Positions 34,202 to 45,359 of a DNA stretch of 64,000 nt are shown in pieces (positions within the stretch are counted from its first letter, which is position 1; every line of letters starts with the position of its first letter). The position numbers were made by a program, and so were the translations under genes. Source of the DNA: Begonia masoniana (taxonomy: Eukaryota; Streptophyta; Magnoliopsida; Cucurbitales; Begoniaceae); the NCBI GenBank assembly GCA_022432975.1, contig CM039510.1, forward strand, positions 31,837,023-31,901,022, written 5' to 3'. The notes under the pieces were generated by a model. It was not told the origin of the DNA and ran no database searches. It worked only from the letters and a program-made list of their open reading frames with translations.

Positions 34202-36315
34202 TGTAACGCCCCGAATTATCTGAACCCGGGTCGCTACTCATTACTTGACCATGACTAAGAAATTTTCGGATAAATTTTAAAACTTCATTCGACAGTCAAA
34301 ATTTGACATTTTCTATACATTCAAAACATTTGAAAACTTTGCAGCGGAAAATCATTTAAACAACTATGAAGTTAGACGAACTGTAGAATATACTGTTGGG
34401 GTGATTAACGGAAGTGTTGAAGTCATCTGCCGACGACAAGGTCAACGAAAGAAGCAGAAATAGAAAACCGAAGACTTCATCAGTGACAAAACGACAAATC
34501 ACCTATTTCGTTTTCCGGTGACGTCAGCGGCATCAACCGAAAACGACGAAACACCCATTCCCTCTTCCGGTCAGTAAACGACAAAATACCTATTTCCTCT
34601 TCCGATGACGTCAGCCGGAAGACAATTACTTTCCTCTTCCGATGACGTCAGCCGGAAGACATACTCACCCGACTTCCCTTACACTTCTTCTGCCGATGAC
34701 GTCAGCCGGAAGACAAATGCTTTCCTCTTCCGATGACGTCAGCCGGAAGACATACTCACCCGACTTCCATTACACTTCTTCTGCCGATGACGTCAGCCGG
34801 AAGACAAATGCTTTACTCTTCCGATGACGTCAGCCGGAAGACAAACATGAGACATCTACCGGTAGACTTCCCTCTTCCGATAGACATCAACACAATTCCT
34901 TTCAACAGAACGCAATAAACCTCTACACATATCCACTGATACAAAATTATTCAATTCCCACCAATGGACTAAACAACCTGTCTATAACCCGAGAAAGATT
35001 CGACTATCTAACAGACTTAAAACATTTTACCAAAAATCCATTCATAACACTCCAAGTCATTGTATTGATCAAAATCAGTAAGAACATGAAAATCAGAAAT
35101 TCTCGAAAACGAAGTCAAGCAGCTGTAATCTCCTTTACTAAAAACTCCATATACTCAATTTAAATCATTACCCACTAAACCTCTACATCTGTAAACAACA
35201 TGCTAAACCGCCCCATCAGTTACCATGTCGAGGCCTGAATGCACTCCTCCAACGTCCACTATTCCTCAACATGATCAGGAGACACACCTGCTAACACTTC
35301 TTCACCTACATCACAAAACTCATCTATTAGCCTAATGCTAAGTAAGTAAAGCAGTATATGAATGAAATAAAATGCTGAGCTTAAACTCCTAAATATGCAG
35401 TTTCTATTTTCTCCTCTCAGTGGCATACATATTCGTTCATATCATGATCAGATCCCATGGTTCCCTTGGGAGTGGGATCAATTCTCCCAATGTCTACATC
35501 CTCATACTCAATTAAGGGGCGGATGAATTCCCTTAACAGCTGATCTGATCCCATGGTTCCCTTGGGAGTGGGATCAATTCTCCCAATGTCTAAATCCCTT
35601 CATAAGTTAAGGGGTGGATTAGTTCCCTTAATAGTTTGTCTGTCGCATACAGTTCATACCTTACCATTCCTTACATGAAATTCATTTTCGTAACTTTTAA
35701 CAAAAACATGATGCATGGACAATAGAAATATTCAAGCATACATAAACCTACTGTTTTGTGATGTAGGCCCGAAGGCACAAGCAATACTTTACTTACCTGG
35801 ATTCCTTGCAAATGCTCGGTTAAGAGCTACTTCGGGGGTTTGTTCACCTATATTCATAAACAGAACGTTAAACCTCAATCTAAGCTATTCAGAAATCTAA
35901 GGAGTGGGTTGGGCATTTCTATTTATCTAACATTCCCGATTCTGCTCTAATCCTCAAGCAGAATCTCTCACTCGTAACATTAACAAAATGCATACGTTGG
36001 GATCCTTAAGCTACCTAGGTACTAAAATCAGCAATTAATCGAATCAAAACTCACCTGGGTTGGAGGAATCGGTGAGGAAATCGCCTAGAGAGCTCTGCTG
36101 GGTTGAGCTGAAAACCGAGAGTGAAATGAGTATGACGGCTATACCTCATTTACTCTTTCCTTAAATACGTTATCCATTTGCAAAATTGACAATTACCCTT
36201 ATGCCCTCACTTAGTTACTCATTAACCTAATTGATTTTACCCCTAATTTCATTCTATAAAATTCACACTTAGAAGATTAATAGATTATTTTAATTCTAAT
36301 AAACCGGGTGTTACA
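34202..36315 (-). repeat. Tekay-2 5' LTR
   Basis: 2,114 bp, about four substitutions from the 3' LTR. Contains the TGACGTCA array (34511-34900) and the intron-like module (35796 down to 35306). Confidence 0.95.
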
Positions 36316-36523
36316 AACTGTTTTTCCCCTGTTTGATTTCGACACCAGAGAACTCTCTCCCTGTAAATGTTTTCTGTTATTCACTGTAGTTTTCCCTCTC
36401 CCTCTGACAACGTTTTAAAAGAGTTATGTTTTAAAAAAAAAATAGTCACCGTTTTCCGTCAACTGTCTAGAGTGACGGCTCCGATCCCGGACTCCGATCG
36501 GGTTCCGGTTTCGGGCTGTCACA

Positions 36524-37310
36524 TATTCAAATAGCTTTTAAACCATTAACTATTCCAGGCTTAAATGCTAGTATTTTAGCTACCCTTAGAGACGCTAGGA
36601 GTCAAAATTATAAAGAATCTTTAATGGGTGTTATACAAACCAGTTTATGTCATGGTCCCATTTATTTTAATGTTTATCCTAATTTAACTTTATCTTTAAC
36701 TGATAAAAATTTATTTGAATCAGTAGTTTTAAATATTCAAACTCATGGATATGAGTTTCTTCAAGGTTCAGAAACTATTGCTATAATCTATCGATTAAGT
36801 TATAAAGTAATGAATACCTTATGTCCTCAAGTTAAATTAAAAGATAATCCAGGAAAAACTTTATTAATTGAAAGCGATATAATGAAAACTAATATAGCTA
36901 TTCCTAGATTAATAAACTGGGATGAAGTCACATTTCCAGAACAAGGGACTATTCCTCAAGCTGTATTACCTCAACCAATTATTAATAAAAAAATCGATCA
37001 AATTATTCAAACCCCTGAAGGACATATAGAAATTAAATTTGATAATAACCAATCAAGAAAAATATCTTTTTCCAGAAGTCTATCTTCTAGGTCATCTATT
37101 CCTCCTTATCAAGTAGATTTACCTAGTTCTAGATTTTCTGTATCTGAAACTCCTATTTCTAATATTAAAGCTTTAAAAATATCTGAACAACAAATACCTC
37201 ATGGTGTTTATTCTAATCAATTTTCTAATTCTAAATATGAAAAAGGAGAAACCTCTCAACCTTATAAAAGAGAGTCACCTACTGTTTCAAAAATGGAATT
37301 TAAATTATGA
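36524..37310 (+). pseudogene. EPRV copy B movement protein, C-terminal part
   Basis: The frame after the solo LTR (first 5 nt are the target duplication) is open to TGA 37308-37310, about 260 codons. It carries the conserved core of caulimovirid 30K-superfamily movement proteins (IPGLNASILATLRD, SLCHGPIYFNVYPN, IIYRLSYKVMNT), followed by a Ser/Arg-rich, probably disordered tail. Together with 23367-23679 the ancestral protein had about 365 codons. The stop overlaps the ORF2 start as ATGA. Broken only by the LTR insertion. Confidence 0.85.
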
Positions 37311-39785
37311 TGAATTACTCAAATTTAAGCAAAGATGATATTAGAAAAATATGTAACGAAGAATATCAATCACCTGAAAATGCTATTCTCAGAAATTGGA
37401 TTGATAAAAAATATTATAAAAAATCTGAAGAATTTAAAAAATTAAAATATTTATATTATTCTTATCTAGATTTGAAATAGAATCTCATCACTTTTAGTGA
37501 ATGGTATTTAACGATATTTTATAAACCTGTATCAAAATATCAAATTAATATTTTAGAAGAATATAATAATCATTGTAAAACTTGGAATATAAAAAACAAT
37601 GAAAGTATTAAATCTATACATCCACCTTTAGAACCTATTAGTCTAAAGAATAATACTATTGAAGTTATTCCTTTGGTTAGTTTATCTCAACCTATTGAAG
37701 ATAAAAATGATATTATAATTAAACAAATAAATTATAATAATATTCATATGAGCACTATAGGACAACAATTATCAAGAGTTGAAACTCAAATAATTAAATT
37801 ATCTGAAAAATCAAATAAAAAGGTTATAGAAGATATTCTTACGACACCTCCTTCGACATCTGGAATAAAGAAAGGAAATATTTCTATTCCTGATTTAAAA
37901 CCTCCTATAATGATATCCAAATTTAATTTTAAATCACCTAAAGACAATAATGATTTTATTGAACAACTAGCAAAAAGAATGAAACAATTAGATATTAATG
38001 TTATTAATACTCAAGAAGAAAATTCTATGGAAAACTATCACACTGAAATTCATCCAACTATTGATTCTAGTTCTTGGCCAGCAGATGATACTTCTAGTAA
38101 AGACGAAGATATGCCTTCTCATTTAAAAGATATTAAAAAAATAGAAAAATCTTTTACTGAATGTAATTATATCTATCCATTACCAGAATCTAGAGACTCT
38201 TTAAGTATTCATAGAGTTAGATATGAGGATAAAGGGCCTGGTGGCGATAGAATTAGAAGAACTTATTATAAAAGACCTACTCCCGTAGATTTATTATGGG
38301 AAGAAAATTGGTTACATGAACAGTCTTCTTATACTGCTAAAACTATCAATGATTGGAACTTGATGGTTTAACCGAATATCAAATTTATGAATTACTCCAA
38401 AAAATGTTAATGTATTCTAGCATTTGTAAAGCCTCTCAGAATAAAGATTCTGATATAGCTGCCTTTATGGATTTAATGGTGCTTTAAAAGGTTGGTGGGA
38501 TAATTATTTATCTCTAGAACAGCGTCATGAAATATTAACCGCTGTAAGACATGAAAATAATATGGTTTATGAAGATAGTGTTTATACATTAATTCAAGCT
38601 ATAATATTACATTTTATTGGAGCTACCGAACAAAGACAAGAAAGAGGTAGACAATTATTACAAAACTTAAGATGTAAAACTTTAACTGAATTTAGATGGT
38701 ATAAAGATGTTTTTATAACTAAAGTTATGCAAAGGCCAGATGCTAATTCTGAGCACTGGAAATCTAAATTTATAGATGGATTACCTCCTTTATTTTCTAA
38801 AAGAATTAAAAAGAAATTATTAGAATTAAATGATGGACAATTTATTCCTTGGGCTACATGTACTTATGGTCATTTAATTAGTGTATGTGTTCAAGAAGGT
38901 TTATCCTTATGTAATGATATGAAATTACAATATCAATTTAAAAAACAAAATTTAGATGGTAAAATAGAAATAGGTGAATTTTGTGATCAATTTGCTTATC
39001 ATATTCCTAAACCTAATTTAAAAGGTTTATCTAAAGCTGATAAAAGCGAAGAATATATGAAATATAAACGTAAAAAGCAATTACAAAAAAGAGCTTTTAA
39101 AAAATATAAGCAAAAACAAGATATTCCTGAATCTTCTAATAGAAATAAAACATTTAAAAAGAAGAAGTCTAAAAAGAACTTATCTGAAATTAAATGTTAT
39201 AAATGTGGTAAATTTGGCCACTATGCATCTAAATGTACTACTCTAAAAAAATTAAATAATCTTGATATAGATGAAAGGTTCAAAGTAGCCTTATAAAAAC
39301 TATTATTAACTTCTTCGGAAGAATCTTCTGACTCAGAAGATATTATTGATGAGTCATCTTCTTCATCTGACAATGACACCTGTCAAAAATGTCAAGTCAA
39401 TGTATTATCAACTGAGCAACAAAATATTTTAGATAATCTACATCAGATCCATGATCCTATCTTTAGAAAAAAGATTATTGAAATTATTATTAATCAAAAC
39501 AATGATAAAGAAATAATTGAAAAACCTAAGTTAAGAGGTCAACATTATTCTTTAACAGAAGTCTTTAATAGACTAGATAAAGCTAAAATTAAACCAGTTA
39601 CTATACAAGATCTTAATAGAGAAGTAAAAGATCTTAAAAATGAATTACAAGAATTATTATTTAATTATAATCAATATCAGATTAATAACAACGAAAGAAT
39701 AGAAAAACTAGAAACCCATATGGATATTGGTTCCTCTTCTAATAATAAAGCTACCCCTTGTAATGAAGACCTCTCCGAAGTATAA
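37307..39785 (+). pseudogene. EPRV copy B coat-protein ORF2, several breaks
   Basis: Starts at ATG 37307 inside the ATGA overlap with MP and ends at its own TAA (39783-39785), without protease or RT. Breaks seen: TAG at 37478-37480; a one-base deletion near 38358 causing the stop at 38369; a 7-nt deletion near 38468; and TAA at 39294-39296 after the zinc knuckle. Features: acidic N-terminal half, conserved WWDNYL block, Lys/Arg-rich stretch (about 39030-39180), CCHC knuckle CYKCGKFGHYASKC (39195-39236), acidic Ser/Asp/Glu-rich segment, and a coiled-coil-like C-terminus. About 825 codons in the ancestor. Capsid role inferred from position and knuckle. Confidence 0.78.
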
Positions 39786-40260
39786 ACGAGGTTCTTATCC
39801 TAAGTCAAGAGCCAAAAGGATTATGAATAAATTTTATTCAATAAAGCACAAGGATATACCAGGAAAAGATCTTTCCTATAATGCTAAAGAATTAGCACAA
39901 ACCTTTAGGTTGGTCAAAAGTCTAATTCAAACTCACTTTGAGTTAAGTGCCAATAGAATTAAGTCTATTAAAACCTTAGAAAGACTTATCGAAGGCTTTG
40001 ATAAACAATTAAAAAGCCAAGGTTTAGAAACCACATCTAACAAAGAGCATCGCACAAAATTAAGCGATAATATTTTGGGAAACGAACAAGTTCATTGGGT
40101 CTTCTCTGAATTAGAAGAAAATCTTCTTCTCAAAGATATTGAAGAACCTATACCCTCATCAAGCACTCAAGGGTTACAATTAGAAAACCCTTCACTAGAT
40201 ATGCGAGCATATTTTGATTTCCTAACCGAAACAGAATTTAATGCTATTATCAGCCAATAA
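39763..40260 (+). CDS. EPRV ORF3, 165-residue helical protein of unknown function
   Basis: ATG 39763 lies 23 nt inside the end of ORF2, in another frame, and the ORF is open to TAA 40258-40260. The N-terminus is strongly basic (KTSPKYKRGSYPKSRAKR); the middle is probably helical; the C-terminus is acidic and Ser-rich. Homologues in rev-1 (48365-48865) are intact and in rev-2 (52763-53262) frameshifted. Preservation of the frame in two copies, while neighbouring ORF2 is broken, is notable. It occupies the slot where monopartite caulimovirids have protease-RT-RNase H. I recognise no domain. Confidence 0.6.
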   Translation: MKTSPKYKRGSYPKSRAKRIMNKFYSIKHKDIPGKDLSYNAKELAQTFRLVKSLIQTHFELSANRIKSIKTLERLIEGFDKQLKSQGLETTSNKEHRTKLSDNILGNEQVHWVFSELEENLLLKDIEEPIPSSSTQGLQLENPSLDMRAYFDFLTETEFNAIISQ

Positions 40261-40412
40261 GATAATTTGCTCTCCGAAATATCATTATTTTATTATAAAC
40301 TCCATATTTGATAAATGGCTAACAGAATTACCTGTTTATACTTTCTCTATTGAGTATATTAAGGGAGACGGTCACTCTCTCTATACTATTCTAACCCGTG
40401 CATTTTCTCAGT
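40261..40412 (+). pseudogene. EPRV RNase H-like C-terminal remnant (copy B)
   Basis: Between ORF3 and ORF4 lies a short stretch whose reading in rev-1 (48196-48384) resembles the last strand and helix of a retroelement RNase H (FSIEYIKGDG...LTRA). In copy B it is broken by small indels. It suggests that the missing RT/RNase H was lost by deletion, leaving its 3' tip. Moderate confidence only, because the match is short. Confidence 0.4.
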
Positions 40413-40525
40413 ATGGATAACCTCTTTAGGGGTAGGGGTAGAGGCCGTGGCAGTGGTAGATATTTATACGATTATCATTTTCCTATTATTGGTAGTGCTG
40501 GTGGCGTTGCTAGCACTAGTATTGC
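40413..40525 (+). pseudogene. EPRV copy B ORF4, N-terminal piece
   Basis: ATG 40413 followed by an RG-repeat (FRGRGRGRGSGRYLYDYHF) and a Ser/Ala-rich linker. Interrupted after 37 codons by the solo LTR at 40526 (TSD ATTGC 40521-40525) and resumes at 44186. Confidence 0.7.
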
Positions 40526-41019
40526 TGTAACGACCCCCGGCCAGGAGCCGTCACGTGTTCATAATCTTTCATTAATCGTTTGCTTGACTTTTACTTTTAC
40601 ATTCACTTACTACATATTATATTATATTTTGTTGATTTATTTTCTTTCCTAAACTGGAAACAGAGACGTAGAAACATCAAGGAAGACGAACCCTCTCGTG
40701 TTCGACCTTCTACGCCTCATCGGGTCAAACTTTCACAGAGTCGAGCGACTAGACTCGGTCATCGGTTTCTTGACAAATTCGGGCGAAGGAGAAATGCCCT
40801 CAACCCTCTTAACATAATTCTACTCGGGTTTGCATGGGTTGCATGTGTTGGCAACCCTCAGAAATTTCATCGTCCGGTCATCACGTGCATTACGCGTGTC
40901 TCGCTTAACACCGCCTAAAAGGAGACAATCTTCCGGTGGGCACGTGGGCCTCGCGTGCTCAATTAAAGTATCATCCGGTGACATCCACCGGTCACTAACA
41001 ACAAGATAACATTTACAAC

Positions 41020-42415
41020 TTTCTACCGGTGACGTCATCCGGAAGACTAAACCATCAATCTACTAACATTCGGCATCTGCCGATGACGTCAGCCGGAAGA
41101 CTAAACCATCCAACTACATCCTTCGGCATCTGCCGATGACGTCAGCCAGCCGGAAGACTAAACCATCCAACTACAATCCTTCGGCATCTGCCGATGACGT
41201 CAGCGGAAGACTAACACCATCCAACTACAATCCTTCGGCATCTGCGATGACGTCAGCCGGAAGACTAACCCATCAACTACAATCCTTCGGCATCTGCCGA
41301 TGACGTAGCCGGAAGACTAAACCATCCAACTACAATCCTTCGGCATCTGCGATGACGTCAGCCGGAAGGACTAAACCATCCAACTACAATCTTCGGCTTG
41401 CGATGACGTGCTACAATCCTTCGGCATCTGCCGATGACGTCAGCCGAAGACTAAACCATCCAACTACAATCCTTCGGCATCTGCCGATGACGTCAGCCGG
41501 AAGACTAAACCATCCAACTACAATCCTTCGGCATCTGCCGATGACGTCAGCCGGAAGACTAAACCATCCAACTACAATCCTTCGGCATCTGCCGATGACG
41601 TCAGCCGGAAGACTAAACCATCCAACTACAATCCTTCGGCATCTGCCGATGACGTCAGCCGGAAGACTAAACCATCCAACTACAATCCTTCGGCATCTGC
41701 CGATGACGTCAGCCGGAAGACTAAACCATCCAACTACAATCCTTCGGCATCTGCCGATGACGTCAGCCGGAAGACTAAACCATCCAACTACAATCCTTCG
41801 GCATCTGCCGATGACGTCAGCCGAAGACTAAACCATCCAACTACAATCCTTCGGCATCTGCCGATGACGTCAGCCGGAAGACTAAACCATCCAACTACAA
41901 TCCTTCGGCATCTGCCGATGACGTCAGCCGGAAGACTAAACCATCCAACTACAATCCTTCGGCATCTGCCGATGACGTCAGCCGGAAGACTAAACCATCC
42001 AACTACAATCCTTCGGCATCTGCCGATGACGTCAGCCGGAAGACTAAACCATCCAACTACAATCCTTCGGCATCTGCCGATGACGTCAGCCGAAGACTAA
42101 ACCATCCAACTACAATCCTTCGGCATCTGCCGATGACGTCAGCCGGAAGACTAAACCATCCAACTACAATCCTTCGGCATCTGCCGATGACGTCAGCCGG
42201 AAGACTAAACCATCCAACTACAATCCTTCGGCATCTGCCGATGACGTCAGCCGGAAGACTAAACCATCCAACTACAATCCTTCGGCATCTGCCGATGACG
42301 TCAGCCGGAAGACTAAACCATCCAACTACAATCCTTCGGCATCTGCCGATGACGTCAGCCGGAAGACTAAACCATCCAACTACAATCCTTCGGCATCTGC
42401 CGATGACGTCGGAAG
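41020..42415 (-). repeat. 54-bp tandem array with TGACGTCA, about 25 units
   Basis: Unit: CTGCCGATGACGTCAGCCGG, then AAGACTAAACCATCC, AACTACAATCC and TTCGGCAT. Units from about 41460 on are nearly perfect; units from 41070 to 41460 contain many one-base deletions (CTGCGATGACG, GACGTAGCC). Two more units lie at 42662-42760 after a 245-bp unique stretch. Because 54 is divisible by three, the array opens frames of up to 159 codons that are not genes. Confidence 0.95.
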
Positions 42416-42855
42416 GTTTCTTTACCAGCTCCTCTCACAAGACAGAAAATACTACACCTTTATCATCTTCACCCAATAGAACTTACCATAACTCACCCGA
42501 ATCATAACTAGTAACCATAAACCTCAAAGAGTAAGAAACATGATCTCATCCAAATACACAAAGCGGAAGACTTAGACGACAATCTTTTAATATCCTCAGA
42601 TTCAATAATTAAACCAGACAAATCTCAAGATTCACCCTTCCAAATTAGCCTTACTATTTAGACTCATCCAACTACAATCCTTCGGCATCTGCCGATGACG
42701 TCAGCCGGAAGACTAAACCATCCAACTACAATCCTTCGGCATCTGCCGATGACGTCATGAATCGCCTTTTCAGTCCTGCACTGTCATTTTGAGCTCCCCC
42801 AGCAACCAGCCGTAGCCTCCTCTGTTTGAAATAGATCCTCACCGGAACCTTTCAC

Positions 42856-43480
42856 CTACACCATAAGGTTCAAACTATAAAGCTAATGCGTAGTCAGAAG
42901 CAGAATACAGATATACATGAGTGCAACAAAGTAAGGAACACCAAGTCATAAAACTCTTCATTTCAGTTAATGTTCATTGATCTTCAGGCATGTATTAAGG
43001 CAGGAGACGAGGAGAAAGACAGGGGTTCTATCATTTGCCTATGCGGCATCATAGTAACGACTAGCTTCGGCCTCCACCAGGGAGAATTCGCGAGCCATAC
43101 ATGTCATCAGCTCGGCCTCCACCAGGGGGAGAATTCGCGAGCCATACATGTCATCAGCTCGGCCTCCACCAGGGGGAGAATCCGCGAGCTATACTTGTCA
43201 TGGTCTCTTTTCCCCGTCCTGCACTTAATCATGATTACATTTACTTTTCATGTTCTTAACTCAGTCATAAACGTAGACTCAATACGTAAACATGAAGTTC
43301 ACAGAGAGGAATCATACCATAAGGACAAGCAAAACATCCTGTAACTTAATATCTTATTACACAATTTCTTCATATCATGGCAATAACTAGTCATAGTCAA
43401 CAGACCGACATCTCAATGATTTCCTAATACCCTTGCAGTGTAGGGCCCTAGTGGCCGAAAATCTTAATACATTCACTTAC
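42856..43480 (-). other. Putative intron-like module in 54-bp-array LTR
   Basis: Minus strand: donor CCAG|GTAAGT (ACTTAC 43475-43480), hairpin GGCC-ACTAG-GGCC (about 43443-43456), acceptor TGTAG|GTGA (CT 42856-42857). The acceptor-side hairpin keeps an ATTAG loop sequence but its stem does not pair well here. Confidence 0.4.
43070..43200. repeat. Three tandem ~47-bp units
   Basis: Three consecutive copies of a unit starting AGCTCGGCCTCCACCAGGG and containing AATTCGCGAGC. They lie inside the putative intron, in the same relative place as the paired GATCC hairpins of the Tekay-2-type LTRs. Confidence 0.8.
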
Positions 43481-44180
43481 CTGGATTCCTTAGCAATCCG
43501 AGCTTCTTCCCTTTAAGCTTCTTCACCTAAAACATGTACATTACAGTAGTTAAAACAAAGGTCCTAATAGTTCTATTCGTAAATCGTCCTAGGACTCTAA
43601 TAGCTAAGGTTACTCCGAATCCTCTGTTTGACACACTGCAGTCTGAAATCTGAAACTAGGTGGACAGGTTGTACCATTGATTAAATCCGACTTGGTTACT
43701 TTGAAATGTTCAGAATCGATTTGGGATGACATTTCTACTCTCAGACTTAAAAGGGTCTTAAACTACTCGGCCACTGCTAAGAAAATTCCGAACTCAAATG
43801 CCGAGCTGAAAGCAGAACTTTAATCACTAATAAATGACTACATTGTCCATTTCATACCTCGGGTGCAGATTTGCAGAGAAAAGCAGGCTGAAACCAGCCG
43901 TCGGTAAAGGAAAGTTCTGGTAGCCGAGAGCAAGAACTTGGGAGGGAAGAAATCGCCGAGAGGGAATGTCGGCTACAGTGGTAATAAATGAGGTTTAAGG
44001 TTTCCATTTCCTATTTATACTCAATCCATCAGTTTTAATTACAAAACTGCCACCCAACCTAGTTTTACTCAACTTGTAATAAATTTGTCTTAACATTAAA
44101 TTTAAATCATAAAGGTTAAATAAGAGGGTGACAATGAAAATAGTCAGAAAATCACCTAGGCCGAAATGTCGGGTGTTACA

Positions 44181-45359
44181 ATTGCTACACTGACTCCCAA
44201 AACTGCTAAAGAAGTTTTGGAGTATGTCACTTATTTTAAAAAGAGTTGCGTGGAAGTTATATTTCCTTTTTATGAAAGGGAATTATTATTACATAATAAG
44301 GATGCTTGGTATATTAAAGAGCGATATTTGGGCTCTCACAATTATTTGACGACAGGTGGCAAAAATCGCCTTTATTATGAACATATTCTGTTAGAAACTC
44401 AATCTATTCAGATTGTCCACCATTATTTGAGTGAATATGGAAAGTCACCTATTACACATTCAAAGTGTTATATTATCAGGATTATCCATCCTCAAGAGTG
44501 GGGCTTAAATGTATTTGCTATTAGAAGCCTGAAAAATGATCAGAAATATAATTATTGAGATTATGTGAAAGCTTGGGAAAATACTTTTTACTATCAAAAT
44601 CCTACAAGAACCCATTCATGGTTCTTTACTATCAATCCTGAGATTATGAAATCAGAAGATAAATTTCCACCTTGGTTTTATGTTTGGTGGATTGAGCATT
44701 CTCCTGATCTATCTATATTTCCTGAAAATATTCAAGCATTATTTGCTATATGGTTAAAATATCATCCTGAGTTATCCAGCAGGAAAACAATTATTAAAGA
44801 ACAAGACCTATTATGGTTCTGTACTGAATTCCAAATTAATTGGATATGGCAATGGAATTTGGAAATTGATCAAGACCCTATTGGTCTGTATGAAGTTCAA
44901 AGAAATTTTTATGTTAAATGGTGGGCTAGATATGAAACTGAAGCCTGTATTGAAAGAATCAAAGCTGCTATTAGCACTTATAAAGACAAAGTGAGAAGTC
45001 CTATTACGGATAAAGATGAAAATATGGATGACAATTATATGAGAAAAATGTATGAAAATATTCAAAAGAAATATCCTCATATGAGTAAAAAAGAAAAAGA
45101 GTTGAAATTATTTGCTATGATGAAAGATCAATTAGGATCTGTTGAAGATTTGAATATGACTGATGAAGATGAAGATCATATATCTGATCATATTTCTACT
45201 CCAGGTTCAGGATCTTTTCAGATATTAGCAAATGACTCTCAAGATCCTAATGAAGATATTACTGATTTAAATATTGATTATACTACTAAAGATCTTTGGG
45301 AAGCTTTTGTTGAGAAACAGAAAAAGCTTAAAACTAAAGGAAAAAAGAAGACTTTATGA
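44181..45359 (+). pseudogene. EPRV copy B ORF4, main part, one nonsense codon
   Basis: Continues ORF4 after the solo LTR (first 5 nt are the target duplication) for about 390 codons to TGA 45357-45359. One TGA at 44556-44558 replaces the conserved Trp of an NYWDYV block. Shares with copy A the Trp/Tyr-rich core (WYIKERYLGSHNYL, WFYVWW, WIWQWNLEID) and a charged C-terminus, but with many substitutions. It is nearly identical to ORF4 of rev-1. Stop overlaps the ORF5 start (ATGA). Function unknown. Confidence 0.65.

Larger units (their letters stand above)
27411..36315 (-). mobile_element. Tekay-2: complete young chromovirus
   Basis: 8,905 bp, flanked by a perfect 5-bp target duplication AACTG (27406-27410, 36316-36320). 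Two 2,114-bp LTRs (27411-29524 and 34202-36315) of identical length differ at about four positions by eye (two at the TTTT/AACT site near 27490/34281, one near 28753, one near 29284). PBS, gag-pol and polypurine tract are in order on the minus strand. Roughly 0.2% LTR divergence makes this the youngest element here. Confidence 0.97.
23680..36523 (+). mobile_element. Solo LTR of family X, carrying nested Tekay-2
   Basis: Starts TGTGACACCCGGC and ends GGGCTGTCACA with a perfect 5-bp target duplication TATTC (23675-23679 and 36524-36528). Excluding Tekay-2 and its duplicated AACTG, the LTR is about 3.93 kb, longer than 56644-59116 (2.47 kb) chiefly because of the 24-bp repeat array. No family-X coding region is present, so it is a solo LTR. 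It splits the EPRV movement protein. Confidence 0.95.
40526..44180 (-). mobile_element. Solo LTR with 54-bp TGACGTCA array
   Basis: Bounded by TGTAACGACCCCC and GGGTGTTACA with a perfect target duplication ATTGC (40521-40525, 44181-44185); 3,655 bp, no internal region. On the minus strand it begins TGTAACACCCGACATTTCGG. The fragment at 59807-60129 belongs to the same or a close family (aligning to about 43850-44180 reversed). Includes the intron-like module 43480 down to 42856. Confidence 0.93.

Noticed and set aside
41020..42415. CRISPR-like regular repeats
   Set aside because: Whole 54-bp unit is conserved with no variable spacers, and the context is a plant LTR.
41352..42507. 18-residue repeat proteins (MTSAGRLNHP...)
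   Set aside because: By-product of the 54-bp TGACGTCA array; frames break wherever the array has an indel.
44166..44558. ORF4 starting in the LTR at 44166
   Set aside because: The first codons are LTR sequence; the viral frame is entered only after the target duplication at 44181-44185.
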